DNA of 64,000 nt from an uncultured Agromyces sp. Its GTDB lineage: Bacteria > Actinomycetota > Actinomycetes > Actinomycetales > Microbacteriaceae. The notes beneath the pieces are model-generated. The model was not told where the DNA came from. It worked only from the letters and a program-made list of their open reading frames with translations, and did not search any database. The stretch is from assembly GCA_913053875.1 (NCBI GenBank), contig CAJXGN010000001.1, positions 472,205-536,204 on the forward strand, read 5' to 3'. Positions 8,993 through 17,145 of this stretch are shown here, one piece after another. The first letter of the stretch is position 1, and each line of letters begins with the position of its first letter. The position numbers and the translations under genes are program-made.

Positions 8993-9054
8993 CCGAGACC
9001 CGTCAAGAAGCTGCGCCTCCAGGCGTGAGAGCGCAGCATTTTGACGGGTCTCGG
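8993..9054. repeat. Palindromic intergenic repeat, copy 2
   Basis: The outer arms are CCGAGACCCGTCAA and TTGACGGGTCTCGG, with CTGCG/CGCAG inside. It abuts the lepB stop codon (9055) exactly, so on the minus strand it could act as a stem-loop terminator or 3'-end stabiliser, though there is no T run. Confidence 0.85.
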
Positions 9055-9777
9055 TCAGTCGATGGCGCCGAGGCGGGTCAGCGGCCAGACCCGCGCGAAC
9101 GCCAGCCCTACGACCTGCTCCTCGGGCACGAAGCGTGCGCAATCGGTGCCCTTGGGGGCGCCGCGGCACGCGATGACCGAGTCGGCGGACGCGCTGCGGT
9201 GGTCGCCGAGCACCATGAACTCCCCGTCGGGCACGGCGACCGGGCCGAAGCAGCGCAGCGAGCGCTGCTCCGTCGTGCAGTCGAGGCTGCCCGGCTCGAA
9301 CGCGGGGTCCTCGAACAGGTACGGCTCGTCGAGCGGCTCGCCGTCGACGGTCACGCGCCCCTCGGTGTCGCAGCACGCGACCTCCTCCCCCGGCAGGCCG
9401 ATGACGCGCTTCACGAGCGAGTACGGCGCGCCCGGCCCGAGTCCGGTGACCGTGCCGATCACGCGCAGCGCACCGTCGAACACGTCGGTCACCGGGCCGA
9501 GGCTGCCCCACTCGGGCGTCGCCTCGAACACGATCACCTCACCCCGCTCCGGGGGCGCGGGCACGATCCGCTCCACGAGGATGCGGTCGCCGACATCCAG
9601 CGTCTCCTCCATCGAGCCGCTCGGCACCGCGTAGAGCTTCACCACGAGTGCCTGCACGATCAGCACCAGCAGCAGCGCGATCGCCGGACCCACCCAGAAC
9701 GGCAGCCGGCTCGTCGATTCGTCGGCGCGCCGACGACGCCGCCTGCGGTCTCGATCGCTGCGCTCCACGCGGAACAC
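9055..9777 (-). CDS. lepB: Signal peptidase I
   Basis: This membrane serine protease (240 residues) cuts signal peptides from secreted proteins. After a strongly basic N-terminus comes one membrane helix (about residues 27-47). The catalytic serine is in VPSGSMEETL and the general-base lysine is in LVKRVIGLPGE. The late box VLGDHRSASADSR-like (here SADSV) is also present. It lies 45 bases downstream of ackA on the same strand and ends at a palindromic repeat. The last residue of that late box is Val where Arg is usual. Confidence 0.95.
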   Translation of the reverse strand: MFRVERSDRDRRRRRRRADESTSRLPFWVGPAIALLLVLIVQALVVKLYAVPSGSMEETLDVGDRILVERIVPAPPERGEVIVFEATPEWGSLGPVTDVFDGALRVIGTVTGLGPGAPYSLVKRVIGLPGEEVACCDTEGRVTVDGEPLDEPYLFEDPAFEPGSLDCTTEQRSLRCFGPVAVPDGEFMVLGDHRSASADSVIACRGAPKGTDCARFVPEEQVVGLAFARVWPLTRLGAID

Positions 9778-9822
9778 GCTATCGGTACGGGGCGGTCGCC
9801 CAGGGGCATCCGCTCGCCGTGC

Positions 9823-11031
9823 TCAGCCCGCGACGACCTCGTGCGCCTGCCGGGCGATCTCGAGCTCCTCGTTCGTCGGCACGACGAGCACCTCGACGCG
9901 ACTGTCGTCGGCCGATATGCGTCGCGCGCCGGGCACGCGCTCGGCGTTGCGGGCGCCGTCGAGCACGACTCCGAACCCCTCGAGCCCGGCGAGCACCGCG
10001 GCGCGTGCCCGGTCGTCGTTCTCGCCCACGCCGGCGGTGAACACGATCGCGTCCACCCGCCCGAGCTGCGCCGCGTACGCCCCCACGTACCCGCGGATGC
10101 GGTGCGCCCACACGTCGAACGCCACCTGCGCCCGCTCGTCGCCGGCGTCGATCGCGGCGTGCAGGTCGCGCATGTCGCCGTGCCCCGACAGGCCGAGGAT
10201 GCCGCTGCGCGAGTTGAGCAGCGTATCGAGCTCGTCGATCGACATGCCCGCCCGCCGCGAGAGGTGCAGCAGCACGGCCGGGTCGATGTCGCCCGAGCGC
10301 GTGCCCATCACGAGTCCCTCGAGCGGGGTCATGCCCATGCTCGTCTCGACCGAGCGGCCGCCGTCGACGGCACAGGCGGATGCCCCGTTGCCGAGGTGCA
10401 GCACGATCTGCCTGAGCTCGCCCACCGGGCGCCCGAGGAACTCCGCAGCCGCGCGCGACACGAACCGGTGCGACGTGCCGTGGAACCCGTACCGCCGCAC
10501 GCGATGCTTCTCGGCGACCTCGGCGTCGATCGCGTAGGTGTACGCAGCGGGCGGCAGCGTCTGGTGGAACGCCGTGTCGAACACGGCCACGTGCGGCACG
10601 TCGGCGAACGCGCGCTGCGCGGCGACGATGCCGGCGAGGTTCGCCGGGTTGTGCAGCGGCGCGAGCGCCGAGAGCTCGTCGATGTTGATGCGCACGAGAT
10701 CGGTGATGACGGTCGGCTCGAAGAAGCGCGCGCCGCCCTGCACGACGCGATGGCCGACCGCGATCGGCGCATGCTCGTCGAGCGACGGTCCGTGCGCGGT
10801 GAACGCGTCGAGCATGACCTGGAACCCGGCGGTGTGGTCGGCGATCTCGCGCTCGAGCTCGGTGGTCGAGGGGTCGCCGGATGCCCCGTGCGCGGTGTGC
10901 TTCGCACGCCCGCCGCTCTCGGCGCCGATGCGCTCGACGAGGCCCGACGCGAGCGTGCGCGAGTCCTCCACGTCGATCAGCTGGTACTTGAACGACGACG
11001 AGCCCGAGTTGACGACGAGGATCGGGGTCAC
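9823..11031 (-). CDS. ackA: Acetate kinase
   Basis: This enzyme (402 residues) interconverts acetyl phosphate and acetate with ADP/ATP. The N-terminal phosphate-binding sequence is VNSGSSSFKYQL. The catalytic region includes HNPANLAG, the family signature YGFHGTSH, HLGNGAS, and FTAGVGEN near the end. The GTG start at 11029-11031 overlaps the pta stop as GTGA, so the acetyl-CoA to acetate pathway is translationally coupled. Confidence 0.97.
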   Translation of the reverse strand: MTPILVVNSGSSSFKYQLIDVEDSRTLASGLVERIGAESGGRAKHTAHGASGDPSTTELEREIADHTAGFQVMLDAFTAHGPSLDEHAPIAVGHRVVQGGARFFEPTVITDLVRINIDELSALAPLHNPANLAGIVAAQRAFADVPHVAVFDTAFHQTLPPAAYTYAIDAEVAEKHRVRRYGFHGTSHRFVSRAAAEFLGRPVGELRQIVLHLGNGASACAVDGGRSVETSMGMTPLEGLVMGTRSGDIDPAVLLHLSRRAGMSIDELDTLLNSRSGILGLSGHGDMRDLHAAIDAGDERAQVAFDVWAHRIRGYVGAYAAQLGRVDAIVFTAGVGENDDRARAAVLAGLEGFGVVLDGARNAERVPGARRISADDSRVEVLVVPTNEELEIARQAHEVVAG

Positions 11032-13166
11032 GACGCCACCGGGGCATCCGCTTCGGCCGCCTGGATCGCGGTGATGGCCACGGTGTTCACGATGTCCTGC
11101 ACGAGCGCCCCCCTCGAGAGGTCGTTGACGGGCTTGTTGAGGCCCTGCAGCACGGGGCCGATCGCGACGGCGCCCGCCGAGCGCTGCACGGCCTTGTACG
11201 TGTTGTTGCCGGTGTTGAGGTCGGGGAAGATGAACACCGTCGCGCGCCCCGCCACCGCGGAGTCGGGCAGCTTGCTCGCCGCGACGGCCGCGTCGACCGC
11301 CGCGTCGTACTGGATCGGACCCTCGACGAGCAGGTGCGGCATGCGCTCGCGCACCAGCTCGGTGGCCGTGCGCACCTTGTCGACGTCGGCGCCCGCACCC
11401 GACGTGCCGGTCGAGTACGACAGCATCGCCACGCGCGGGTCGATGCCGAACTGGGCGGCGGTCTGCGACGACGAGATCGCGATGTCGGCGAGCTGCTCGG
11501 CGGTCGGCACCGGGTTGACCGCGCAGTCGCCGTAGACCAGCACGCGGTCTGCGAGCGCCATGAGGAACACGCTCGAGACGACCGAGACGCCGGGCTTCGT
11601 CTTCACGATCTCGAACGACGGGCGGATCGTGTGCGCCGTCGTGTGGGCCGCACCCGAGACCATGCCGTCGGCGAGCCCGAGGTGCACCATCATGGTGCCG
11701 AAGTACGACACGTCCGTGACGGTGTCGCGGGCCTGCTCGAGCGAGATGCCCTTGTGCTGGCGCAACCGGTGGTACTCCTCGGCGAACTTCATGCCCATGA
11801 CCGCATCGTGCGAGCTGACGACCTCGGCGCCGGAGATGTCGAGACCCAGGCTGAGCGCCCGCGCACGCACCTCGATGGACTCGCCCAGGATGGTCAGGCG
11901 CGCGACCCCGCGCGACAGCAGCGTGGCCGCGGCGCGGAGGATGCGGTCGTCGTCGCCCTCGGGGAGCACGATGTGCTTGTCGGCCTGACGGGCGCGCTCG
12001 AGCAGCCCGTACTCGAACATGAGCGGGGTGACGACGTCGGCGTGGCTCACGTCGAGGCGGTCGAGCAGCTCGGCCGTGTCGACGTGGTGCTCGAAGAGGC
12101 GCAGTGCGGTGTCGCGCTTGCGCTGCGACTCGGCGGCGAGGCGGCCGCGGGTGTGGGTGATGCGCACGGCCGTGTCGTAGCTGCCGAGGTCGGTGCGGAT
12201 GATCGGCAGGTCGGTGTGCAGGCCCTCGACCAGGCGCTCGATCTGCTCGGGGAGCTCGAAGCCGCCGTTGAGGACGACGCCCGAGATCGACGGGAACGTC
12301 GCCGACGAGTGCGCGGTGAGCACGCCCAGCAGCACGTCGGCGCGATCGGCGGGGATGACCACGACCGAGCCCTCGATGAGTCGCGGCAGCACGTTCACGA
12401 GGCTCATCGCGGCGACCACGACGCCGAGCGCCTCGCGGTTCAGCAGCTGCGGGTCGCCCGCGTACAACGACCCGTCGACCGCCGTCATGATCGAGCCCAT
12501 GGTCGGGGCGACGAGGTACTGGTCCTCCGGGATGGCCCACACGGCCGGGTCGGCGACCTCCCCGACGACCTCGCGCACCGCGGCGACGACCTCGTTGAGC
12601 CGTTCCTCGTCGGCGCGGTTCACGATGATGCCGAGCAGCGTCGCGTGCTCGTCGTGGAGCTCCTCGAGCGCGAGCTCGGTGAGCTGCGCGACCTCCGCTG
12701 GCGTGCGTGCGTCGACGTAGCCGAGGCGATCGCCGTCGTCGGTGTCCTGCGGGATGCGGCCGCCGACGGCGAGCAGCATCGGGGCGCCCAGGTTCGCGGC
12801 GATGCGGGCGTTGTAGCTCAGCTCGGTGGGGCTGCCGACGTCCGTGTAGTCGGAGCCGACGATGACCACGGCGTCGCACCCTGCCTCGACGGCCTTGTAC
12901 CGTCGCACGATCGTGGCGAGGGCGCGCTCGGGGTCGGCGTGCACGTCGTCGTAGCGCACGCCGATCGCCTCGTCGTAGCCCGTGTCGACGGCCTCGTGCG
13001 CGAGCAGCAGCTCGAGCACGTAGTCGCGCTCGCTCGTGGATCGGGCGACCGGCCGGAAGACGCCGACGCGTCCCACCCGCCTGCTCAGGGTGTCGACCGC
13101 GCCGAGCGCGATGGTCGACTTCCCCGTGTTTCCCTCAGCCGATCCGATGTAGATGCTGTGCGCCAC
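11028..13166 (-). CDS. pta: Phosphate acetyltransferase, long form
   Basis: This enzyme (712 residues) makes acetyl phosphate from acetyl-CoA. It has the long three-part form: an N-terminal P-loop domain (GSAEGNTGKST, residues 8-18), a DRTGG-type middle domain, and a C-terminal catalytic phosphotransacetylase domain with PEGDDDRILRAA at its start and YSTGTSGAG and FPDLNTGNNTYK near its end. It is the first gene of the pta-ackA pair, perhaps with lepB behind. The start ATG faces the SRP RNA region. Confidence 0.97.
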   Translation of the reverse strand: MAHSIYIGSAEGNTGKSTIALGAVDTLSRRVGRVGVFRPVARSTSERDYVLELLLAHEAVDTGYDEAIGVRYDDVHADPERALATIVRRYKAVEAGCDAVVIVGSDYTDVGSPTELSYNARIAANLGAPMLLAVGGRIPQDTDDGDRLGYVDARTPAEVAQLTELALEELHDEHATLLGIIVNRADEERLNEVVAAVREVVGEVADPAVWAIPEDQYLVAPTMGSIMTAVDGSLYAGDPQLLNREALGVVVAAMSLVNVLPRLIEGSVVVIPADRADVLLGVLTAHSSATFPSISGVVLNGGFELPEQIERLVEGLHTDLPIIRTDLGSYDTAVRITHTRGRLAAESQRKRDTALRLFEHHVDTAELLDRLDVSHADVVTPLMFEYGLLERARQADKHIVLPEGDDDRILRAAATLLSRGVARLTILGESIEVRARALSLGLDISGAEVVSSHDAVMGMKFAEEYHRLRQHKGISLEQARDTVTDVSYFGTMMVHLGLADGMVSGAAHTTAHTIRPSFEIVKTKPGVSVVSSVFLMALADRVLVYGDCAVNPVPTAEQLADIAISSSQTAAQFGIDPRVAMLSYSTGTSGAGADVDKVRTATELVRERMPHLLVEGPIQYDAAVDAAVAASKLPDSAVAGRATVFIFPDLNTGNNTYKAVQRSAGAVAIGPVLQGLNKPVNDLSRGALVQDIVNTVAITAIQAAEADAPVAS

Positions 13167-13287
13167 GGTTCCAGCCTAGGGATGTTCCGCGCGGGCCGAC
13201 AGGGCGGGGCCGGTGCGCCGTGGGTGCACGAGAGCGGATGCCCCAGGGCATCCGTCGCCCTCATCGGGACCGCGCCCGGACATGCGA

Positions 13288-13377
13288 AGACTCCCCGCGC
13301 ACCCGCCAGAGCCCGGTTACCCTTGCTGCGTCTCCGCCCTGGGGGAGTTGGCCTGGATGGCGCCACGCGGGGAGCCG
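13288..13377 (-). ncRNA. ffs: Small signal recognition particle RNA (4.5S type)
   Basis: On the minus strand the apical domain IV reads CAGG-GCG-GAGA-CGC-AGCA: the symmetric loop CAGG/AGCA around a three-pair stem capped by a GNRA tetraloop, the binding site of Ffh. The ends CTCCCCGCG (13366-13374) and CGCGGGGAG (13291-13299) close the long hairpin. The ends of the RNA are estimated to within a few bases. Overlapping open frames here are spurious. Confidence 0.88.
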
Positions 13378-13463
13378 TGGACCAGTCTACCCGAGCCGGA
13401 GCGTGCTGTTCGCCGCGGGCGGAGGCGGTTGCGCACCGCCGCGTCGAGTCGTTGACTGGCGGC

Positions 13464-14114
13464 ATGCGCATCGTCATCGCCGGCGGCCACGGCCAGATCG
13501 CCCTGCTACTCGAGCGTCGTCTCGCGGACGCCAGGCACGAGCCGGTCGCCCTCATCCGCAACCCTTCGCACGAGTCCGACGTCGTGGCCGCCGGGGCCGA
13601 GCCCGTGCTGCTCGACCTCGAGTCCACCGACGCCGACGCGCTCGCTCGCGTGCTCGCGGGTGCCGACGCCGCGGTGTTCGCGGCGGGCGCCGGCCCCGGC
13701 AGCACGCCCGAGCGCAAGGGCACGGTCGACCGCGACGCATCCGTGCTGCTCGCCGACGCCGCCGTGCAGGCCGGCGTGTCCCGCCTCGTGCAGGTCTCCG
13801 CCATGAGTGCGGACCGCTTCGAGGCCGACTCCGACGACATCTTCCAGATCTACCTGCGGGCCAAGAGCGAGGCGGATGCCCGGCTGCGCGAGACCTCGCT
13901 CGAGTGGACCATCGTGCGCCCCGGGCGCCTGACGAACGAGCCCGCGACGGGTGGCGTGACGATCGGCGAGTCGGTCTCGTACGGGGAGATCCCGCGCGAC
14001 GACGTCGCGGCCGTGATCGCGGAGCTGCTCGTGTCGGGCGCGGGCGTGCGGTGGCAGTTCGACCTCGTGTCGGGCGACACTCCGGTGGGCGAGGCGGTGG
14101 GCGCGCTGCGATAG
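13464..14114 (+). CDS. NAD(P)H-binding SDR-like oxidoreductase (atypical SDR)
   Basis: This 216-residue Rossmann protein has the fingerprint AGGHGQIA near the N-terminus, and segments VVAAGAEPVLLDLE, VQVSAMSAD and WTIVRPGRLT typical of atypical SDRs of the NmrA/YwnB/BVR-B type. These bind NAD(P) and may act as redox sensors or reductases. The ATG at 13464 is chosen because the fingerprint follows directly. Open sequence further upstream lies on top of the SRP RNA. It stands alone between that RNA and the tRNA. Specific substrate unknown. Confidence 0.85.
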   Translation: MRIVIAGGHGQIALLLERRLADARHEPVALIRNPSHESDVVAAGAEPVLLDLESTDADALARVLAGADAAVFAAGAGPGSTPERKGTVDRDASVLLADAAVQAGVSRLVQVSAMSADRFEADSDDIFQIYLRAKSEADARLRETSLEWTIVRPGRLTNEPATGGVTIGESVSYGEIPRDDVAAVIAELLVSGAGVRWQFDLVSGDTPVGEAVGALR

Positions 14115-14215
14115 CTCGTCGCATCCGCTCGCCGCCTGCCTCGAGCGGTCGCTCGATGCGGGCCGGAGGCCGGTGGTCGGTTAGGATGGTCGGCGGCCGG
14201 GTTCACGCCCGCCCT

Positions 14216-14300
14216 GGAGGATTCGCCTAGTGGCCTATGGCGCACGCTTGGAAAGCGTGTTGGGTGCAAGCCCTCAGGGGTTCGAATCCCCTATCCTCCG
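14216..14300 (+). tRNA. tRNA-Ser (anticodon GGA)
   Basis: The acceptor stem GGAGGAT pairs with ATCCTCC, the discriminator is G, and the anticodon stem CACGC/GCGTG encloses the loop TTGGAAA with anticodon GGA. A long variable arm typical of class II tRNA and the T-loop GGTTCGAATCC are present. The length is 85 bases. The CCA end is not fully encoded. A possible -10, TAGGAT, lies at 14182-14187. Confidence 0.96.
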
Positions 14301-14362
14301 CCGATTTCCGGACTATTCGTTCCGCTACCTGGCTCCTCACCGAACGGTCGCCCTGCGGCCGA

Positions 14363-14890
14363 CTACGCGTTCAGCTGCTCGACGATGTCGTCGGCCGACT
14401 CGTCGATCGCCTTGCGCAGCTTCTCGTAGTCGTCGGAGTCGATCGCCTTGTTGATGCGCTTCTCGGAGCGGATGAGCGCCTTCTCGACCTTGTCGGCCCA
14501 CTTGTCGTCGACCACGGCCACGACCGCGGAGGTGCCGGGTGCGAGGTACTCGTCGACATCGACGCCGAGCTGCTTCTCGTCGCGGTTCTTCCGGATCTTG
14601 CCGAGGATCGCGCCGATGCCGGCACCCACGGCCGTCGCCGCGAGCAGCGGCGGCGCGAACAGCCCCACGACGACGCCGGCGCCCGCGCCCCAGGCCGCGC
14701 CGTGACCGACCGCCTTGTCGCCGTGCTCCTCGACCCGCACCCCGCCGTCCTTGTCGCGGGTGAGCACGACGGCACCCCTGATCTCGTAGCCGCCCGAGTC
14801 CTGCCCGTTGCGAAGCGCCCGGTAGTCGTCCGACGCGGCGGATGCGTCGTCGTACGAGCCGACCACGATCGCGAGGTTCTCCGTACCCAT
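14363..14890 (-). CDS. DUF1269-like / general-stress-type membrane protein
   Basis: This 175-residue protein has a soluble N-terminal part (NLAIVVGSYDDASAA), a central glycine/alanine-rich hydrophobic hairpin (about residues 65-95), and a charged helical C-terminus. The layout matches DUF1269-type membrane proteins often linked with stress. The ATG at 14888-14890 is preferred over an upstream in-frame ATG because it follows a good AAGGGAGAT ribosome site and is where the family-like sequence begins. It is monocistronic and convergent with the tRNA. Biochemical function unknown. Confidence 0.75.
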   Translation of the reverse strand: MGTENLAIVVGSYDDASAASDDYRALRNGQDSGGYEIRGAVVLTRDKDGGVRVEEHGDKAVGHGAAWGAGAGVVVGLFAPPLLAATAVGAGIGAILGKIRKNRDEKQLGVDVDEYLAPGTSAVVAVVDDKWADKVEKALIRSEKRINKAIDSDDYEKLRKAIDESADDIVEQLNA

Positions 14891-15152
14891 CGATATCTCC
14901 CTTGATCTCGTGGGAGCGGTCGGTCGCGCGGGCCCGTATGCCATGTCGTCGCGACGTCCTCGGGACGGGTGGCGCCCCGCCCCGGAGCGGTCGACGGGCG
15001 ACCGCTGCGCTCCTGCGCTCATGCTCCCACAGCCGGCTTCCGCGCAACAGGGTCACCCTCAGCCGGGTTTCCCAGAGGTGCGAGCAACCTGCTGGCGAGC
15101 GCCCGACCGGGCCCGAGTTCTCCCCGGACCTCGAGCACTCCCCCGGTCGCGG

Positions 15153-15176
15153 TACGCTATATCACGGAGGTATATC
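15153..15176 (+). promoter_or_regulatory. Promoter/operator of the toxin-antitoxin pair
   Basis: TATATC occurs twice, at 15158 and 15171, 13 bases apart, with the ribosome site GGAGG (15166-15170) between them. A -10-like TACGCT is at 15153. An AT-rich direct repeat wrapped around the Shine-Dalgarno is what an autorepressing HTH antitoxin could bind. Confidence 0.45.
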
Positions 15177-15178
15177 TC

Positions 15179-15649
15179 ATGTCCGACCGGTTCGACACCA
15201 CGCGCGGGGGCGCGTTGGTCGCCGCCGCGCGCGCGGACCGAGGCATCTCACAGACGGAACTCGCCCGCGCCGCCGGCATGAGCCAGCCGAACGTCGCCGC
15301 CATCGAGTCGGGTCGGCGCGTGGTAGGGGCGGAGGTGCTCGAGCGGCTCCTCCGCGCGGCGGACTACCGGCCGAGCATCCCGCTGGAGGATCTCGCCGAT
15401 GTGATCATCGCCGAAGGCGCGCGGTGCGGCATGCACGACCTTCGCGTCTTCGGTTCGATCGCGCGAGGAACCGACCACTTCACCTCCGACATCGACCTGC
15501 TCGCCCGCATCGATCCCGACCGGGGGTACTTCGACATCGCGATGTTCCAGAACGCAGTCGAGGCGCTCACCGGTTTCCCGGTCGATGTCGTGGTGGACGA
15601 TGCGAATCGCCCCGGGTTCCTCGAGAGCACAGACCTCGTGGCACTGTGA
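15179..15649 (+). CDS. HTH-nucleotidyltransferase antitoxin (MntA-like with XRE domain)
   Basis: This 156-residue, two-domain protein has an N-terminal XRE helix-turn-helix (ISQTELARAAGMSQPNVAAIESG, about residues 19-42) followed by a minimal nucleotidyltransferase domain. The latter carries the core GS-x-ARGT...SDIDLL (about residues 98-112) and a later aspartate in VDVVVDD. In MntA-HepT systems such an antitoxin neutralises HepT by transferring AMP to a tyrosine. Here the DNA-binding domain is fused on, which suggests built-in autoregulation. The ATG at 15179 follows GGAGG, and the gene overlaps the toxin by four bases (GTGA). Confidence 0.85.
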   Translation: MSDRFDTTRGGALVAAARADRGISQTELARAAGMSQPNVAAIESGRRVVGAEVLERLLRAADYRPSIPLEDLADVIIAEGARCGMHDLRVFGSIARGTDHFTSDIDLLARIDPDRGYFDIAMFQNAVEALTGFPVDVVVDDANRPGFLESTDLVAL

Positions 15650-16065
15650 GCGGCGGCGATCGGGAGCGCCGGTTCGCGCGACGACCGCGGGCTGCTGACG
15701 ATGCGGCGGCGCGCGAGGTCGCTCGCGCGCGCTTCGCCGAGAGCCTGGATGCGATCGAGACGTTCCTGGGCCACGCGGTCGAGGGTGGTCGCGGCGGGTT
15801 CGCGCGCAACTCCCCCGCGTACGCGTCCGGATCGATGGCGATCATCCGCACCGCTGCACTGTTCGAGGACGACGAGTTCCGGCCCTATCTCGGCGCGGTT
15901 CCGATGGAGGTCGAGCGAGGAATCGCGACGACGCGGAACATCGTCTCCCACTCGGGGTACCGCGCTATGAATGACGACGTGTTCTGGGCGACGCTCACCG
16001 TGCACCTCCCACCGTTCATCGCTGAATGGCGTGCCGCCGCGCGGACCGCGCAGGGCGGCGGGTAA
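15646..16065 (+). CDS. HepT-like HEPN toxin
   Basis: This 139-residue helical protein probably acts as a ribonuclease toxin. The HEPN motif reads RNIVSHSGY (R-x4-H, then Y two residues after the spacing usual for HepT), near residue 108. The preceding acidic helices also fit. The GTG start at 15646 overlaps the antitoxin stop, so antitoxin and toxin are coupled in antitoxin-first order. The tyrosine one place further than in R-x4-H-x-Y is a variation worth noting, because it is the residue modified by MntA. Confidence 0.75.
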   Translation: MSGGDRERRFARRPRAADDAAAREVARARFAESLDAIETFLGHAVEGGRGGFARNSPAYASGSMAIIRTAALFEDDEFRPYLGAVPMEVERGIATTRNIVSHSGYRAMNDDVFWATLTVHLPPFIAEWRAAARTAQGGG

Positions 16066-16131
16066 GCGATCTCCTACGATGGGGGCACTCCCGCAAGGCG
16101 CGCGGGGCGGTTCCGAAGAGACGGGCGAGCG

Positions 16132-17145
16132 ATGAGGCGAGTGGGCATCCGCGATGTCGCCGCGCGCGCCGGCGTCTCGATCAGCACCGTGTCGAACGCG
16201 CTCAACCGGCCCGACGTGGTGAGCGAGGAGCTCGCCTCGCGCGTACGCGTCGCCGCCGCCGAGCTCGGCTACGTGCCGCTGCAGGCCGCCCGGCAGCTCC
16301 GCGCGGGTCGCAGCGGGCTGCTCGGCATGACAGTGATCAACATCTCCAACCCGTACTTCGCCGAGCTCGTCGCGGGCGCCGAGGACGCGGCATCCGCCGC
16401 CGGCCTGCGCGTGCTCGTGGGCAACAGCAGCGACGACGCTGCGAAGGAGCGCGACCACCTCGAGCTGTTCGAACGCGTGCACGTGGAGGGAGCCCTCGTC
16501 AGCCCGTTCGCCGACACGGGGCCGTGGCTCGCGCGGCTTCGCCGGCGCGGTATCCCGGTGGTGATGGTCGACGCGGTCGACGACGCCGGCGAGCTTGCGT
16601 CGGTGTCGTTCGACGACATCGCCGGTGGGCGCCTCGCCACCGAGCACCTGCTCGAGATCGGTCGACGTCGGCTCGCGTTCGTCGGCGCGCGTGCAGAGGT
16701 GCGCCAGGTGCGCGAGCGCCTGCAGGGCGCGCGCGAGGCGATCGCGCAGGTGCCGGATGCCTCGCTCGAACCGATCTGGACCGCGAGTTCGACCTCCGAG
16801 AAGGGTCTGGCGTTCGGCGAGGAGATCGCCGCCCGCGACCCCGACGATCGGCCCGACGGCCTGGTCGTCTCGAACGACCACCTGGCCATCGGCCTGCTGC
16901 ACGGGCTGATCTCGCGGGGCGTGCGCGTGCCCGAGGACATCGCAGTGGTCGGCTACGACGACATCGAGTTCGCGGCGATCGCGACGGTGCCGCTCACGTC
17001 GATCCGCCAGCCCGCGCGCGAGATGGGCCGTACGGCCGCTGAACTGCTGCTCGGGCTCATCGCAGGCGACGCCGACGGCATCGACCGGCACGTCGTCTAC
17101 CAGCCCGAGCTCGTCGTGCGCTCCTCGACCGTCGAGCCCGCATGA
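16132..17145 (+). CDS. LacI-family transcriptional regulator
   Basis: This 337-residue regulator has the LacI DNA-binding helix-turn-helix at the N-terminus (IRDVAARAGVSISTVSNALN), a hinge, and a periplasmic-binding-like sensor with VVGYDDIEFAAIATVPLTSIRQP near the end. It probably represses the downstream polysaccharide operon. Two LacI-type palindromes lie in the promoter before the binding-protein gene at 18372. Its own stop overlaps the GH43-like gene as ATGA. Confidence 0.93.
   Translation: MRRVGIRDVAARAGVSISTVSNALNRPDVVSEELASRVRVAAAELGYVPLQAARQLRAGRSGLLGMTVINISNPYFAELVAGAEDAASAAGLRVLVGNSSDDAAKERDHLELFERVHVEGALVSPFADTGPWLARLRRRGIPVVMVDAVDDAGELASVSFDDIAGGRLATEHLLEIGRRRLAFVGARAEVRQVRERLQGAREAIAQVPDASLEPIWTASSTSEKGLAFGEEIAARDPDDRPDGLVVSNDHLAIGLLHGLISRGVRVPEDIAVVGYDDIEFAAIATVPLTSIRQPAREMGRTAAELLLGLIAGDADGIDRHVVYQPELVVRSSTVEPA

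Noticed and set aside
9823..12879. Apparent 1018-residue fusion protein ending in acetate kinase
   Set aside because: Only the part from 11031 down is acetate kinase; the rest is pta read in the wrong frame. The GTGA overlap gives the true start.
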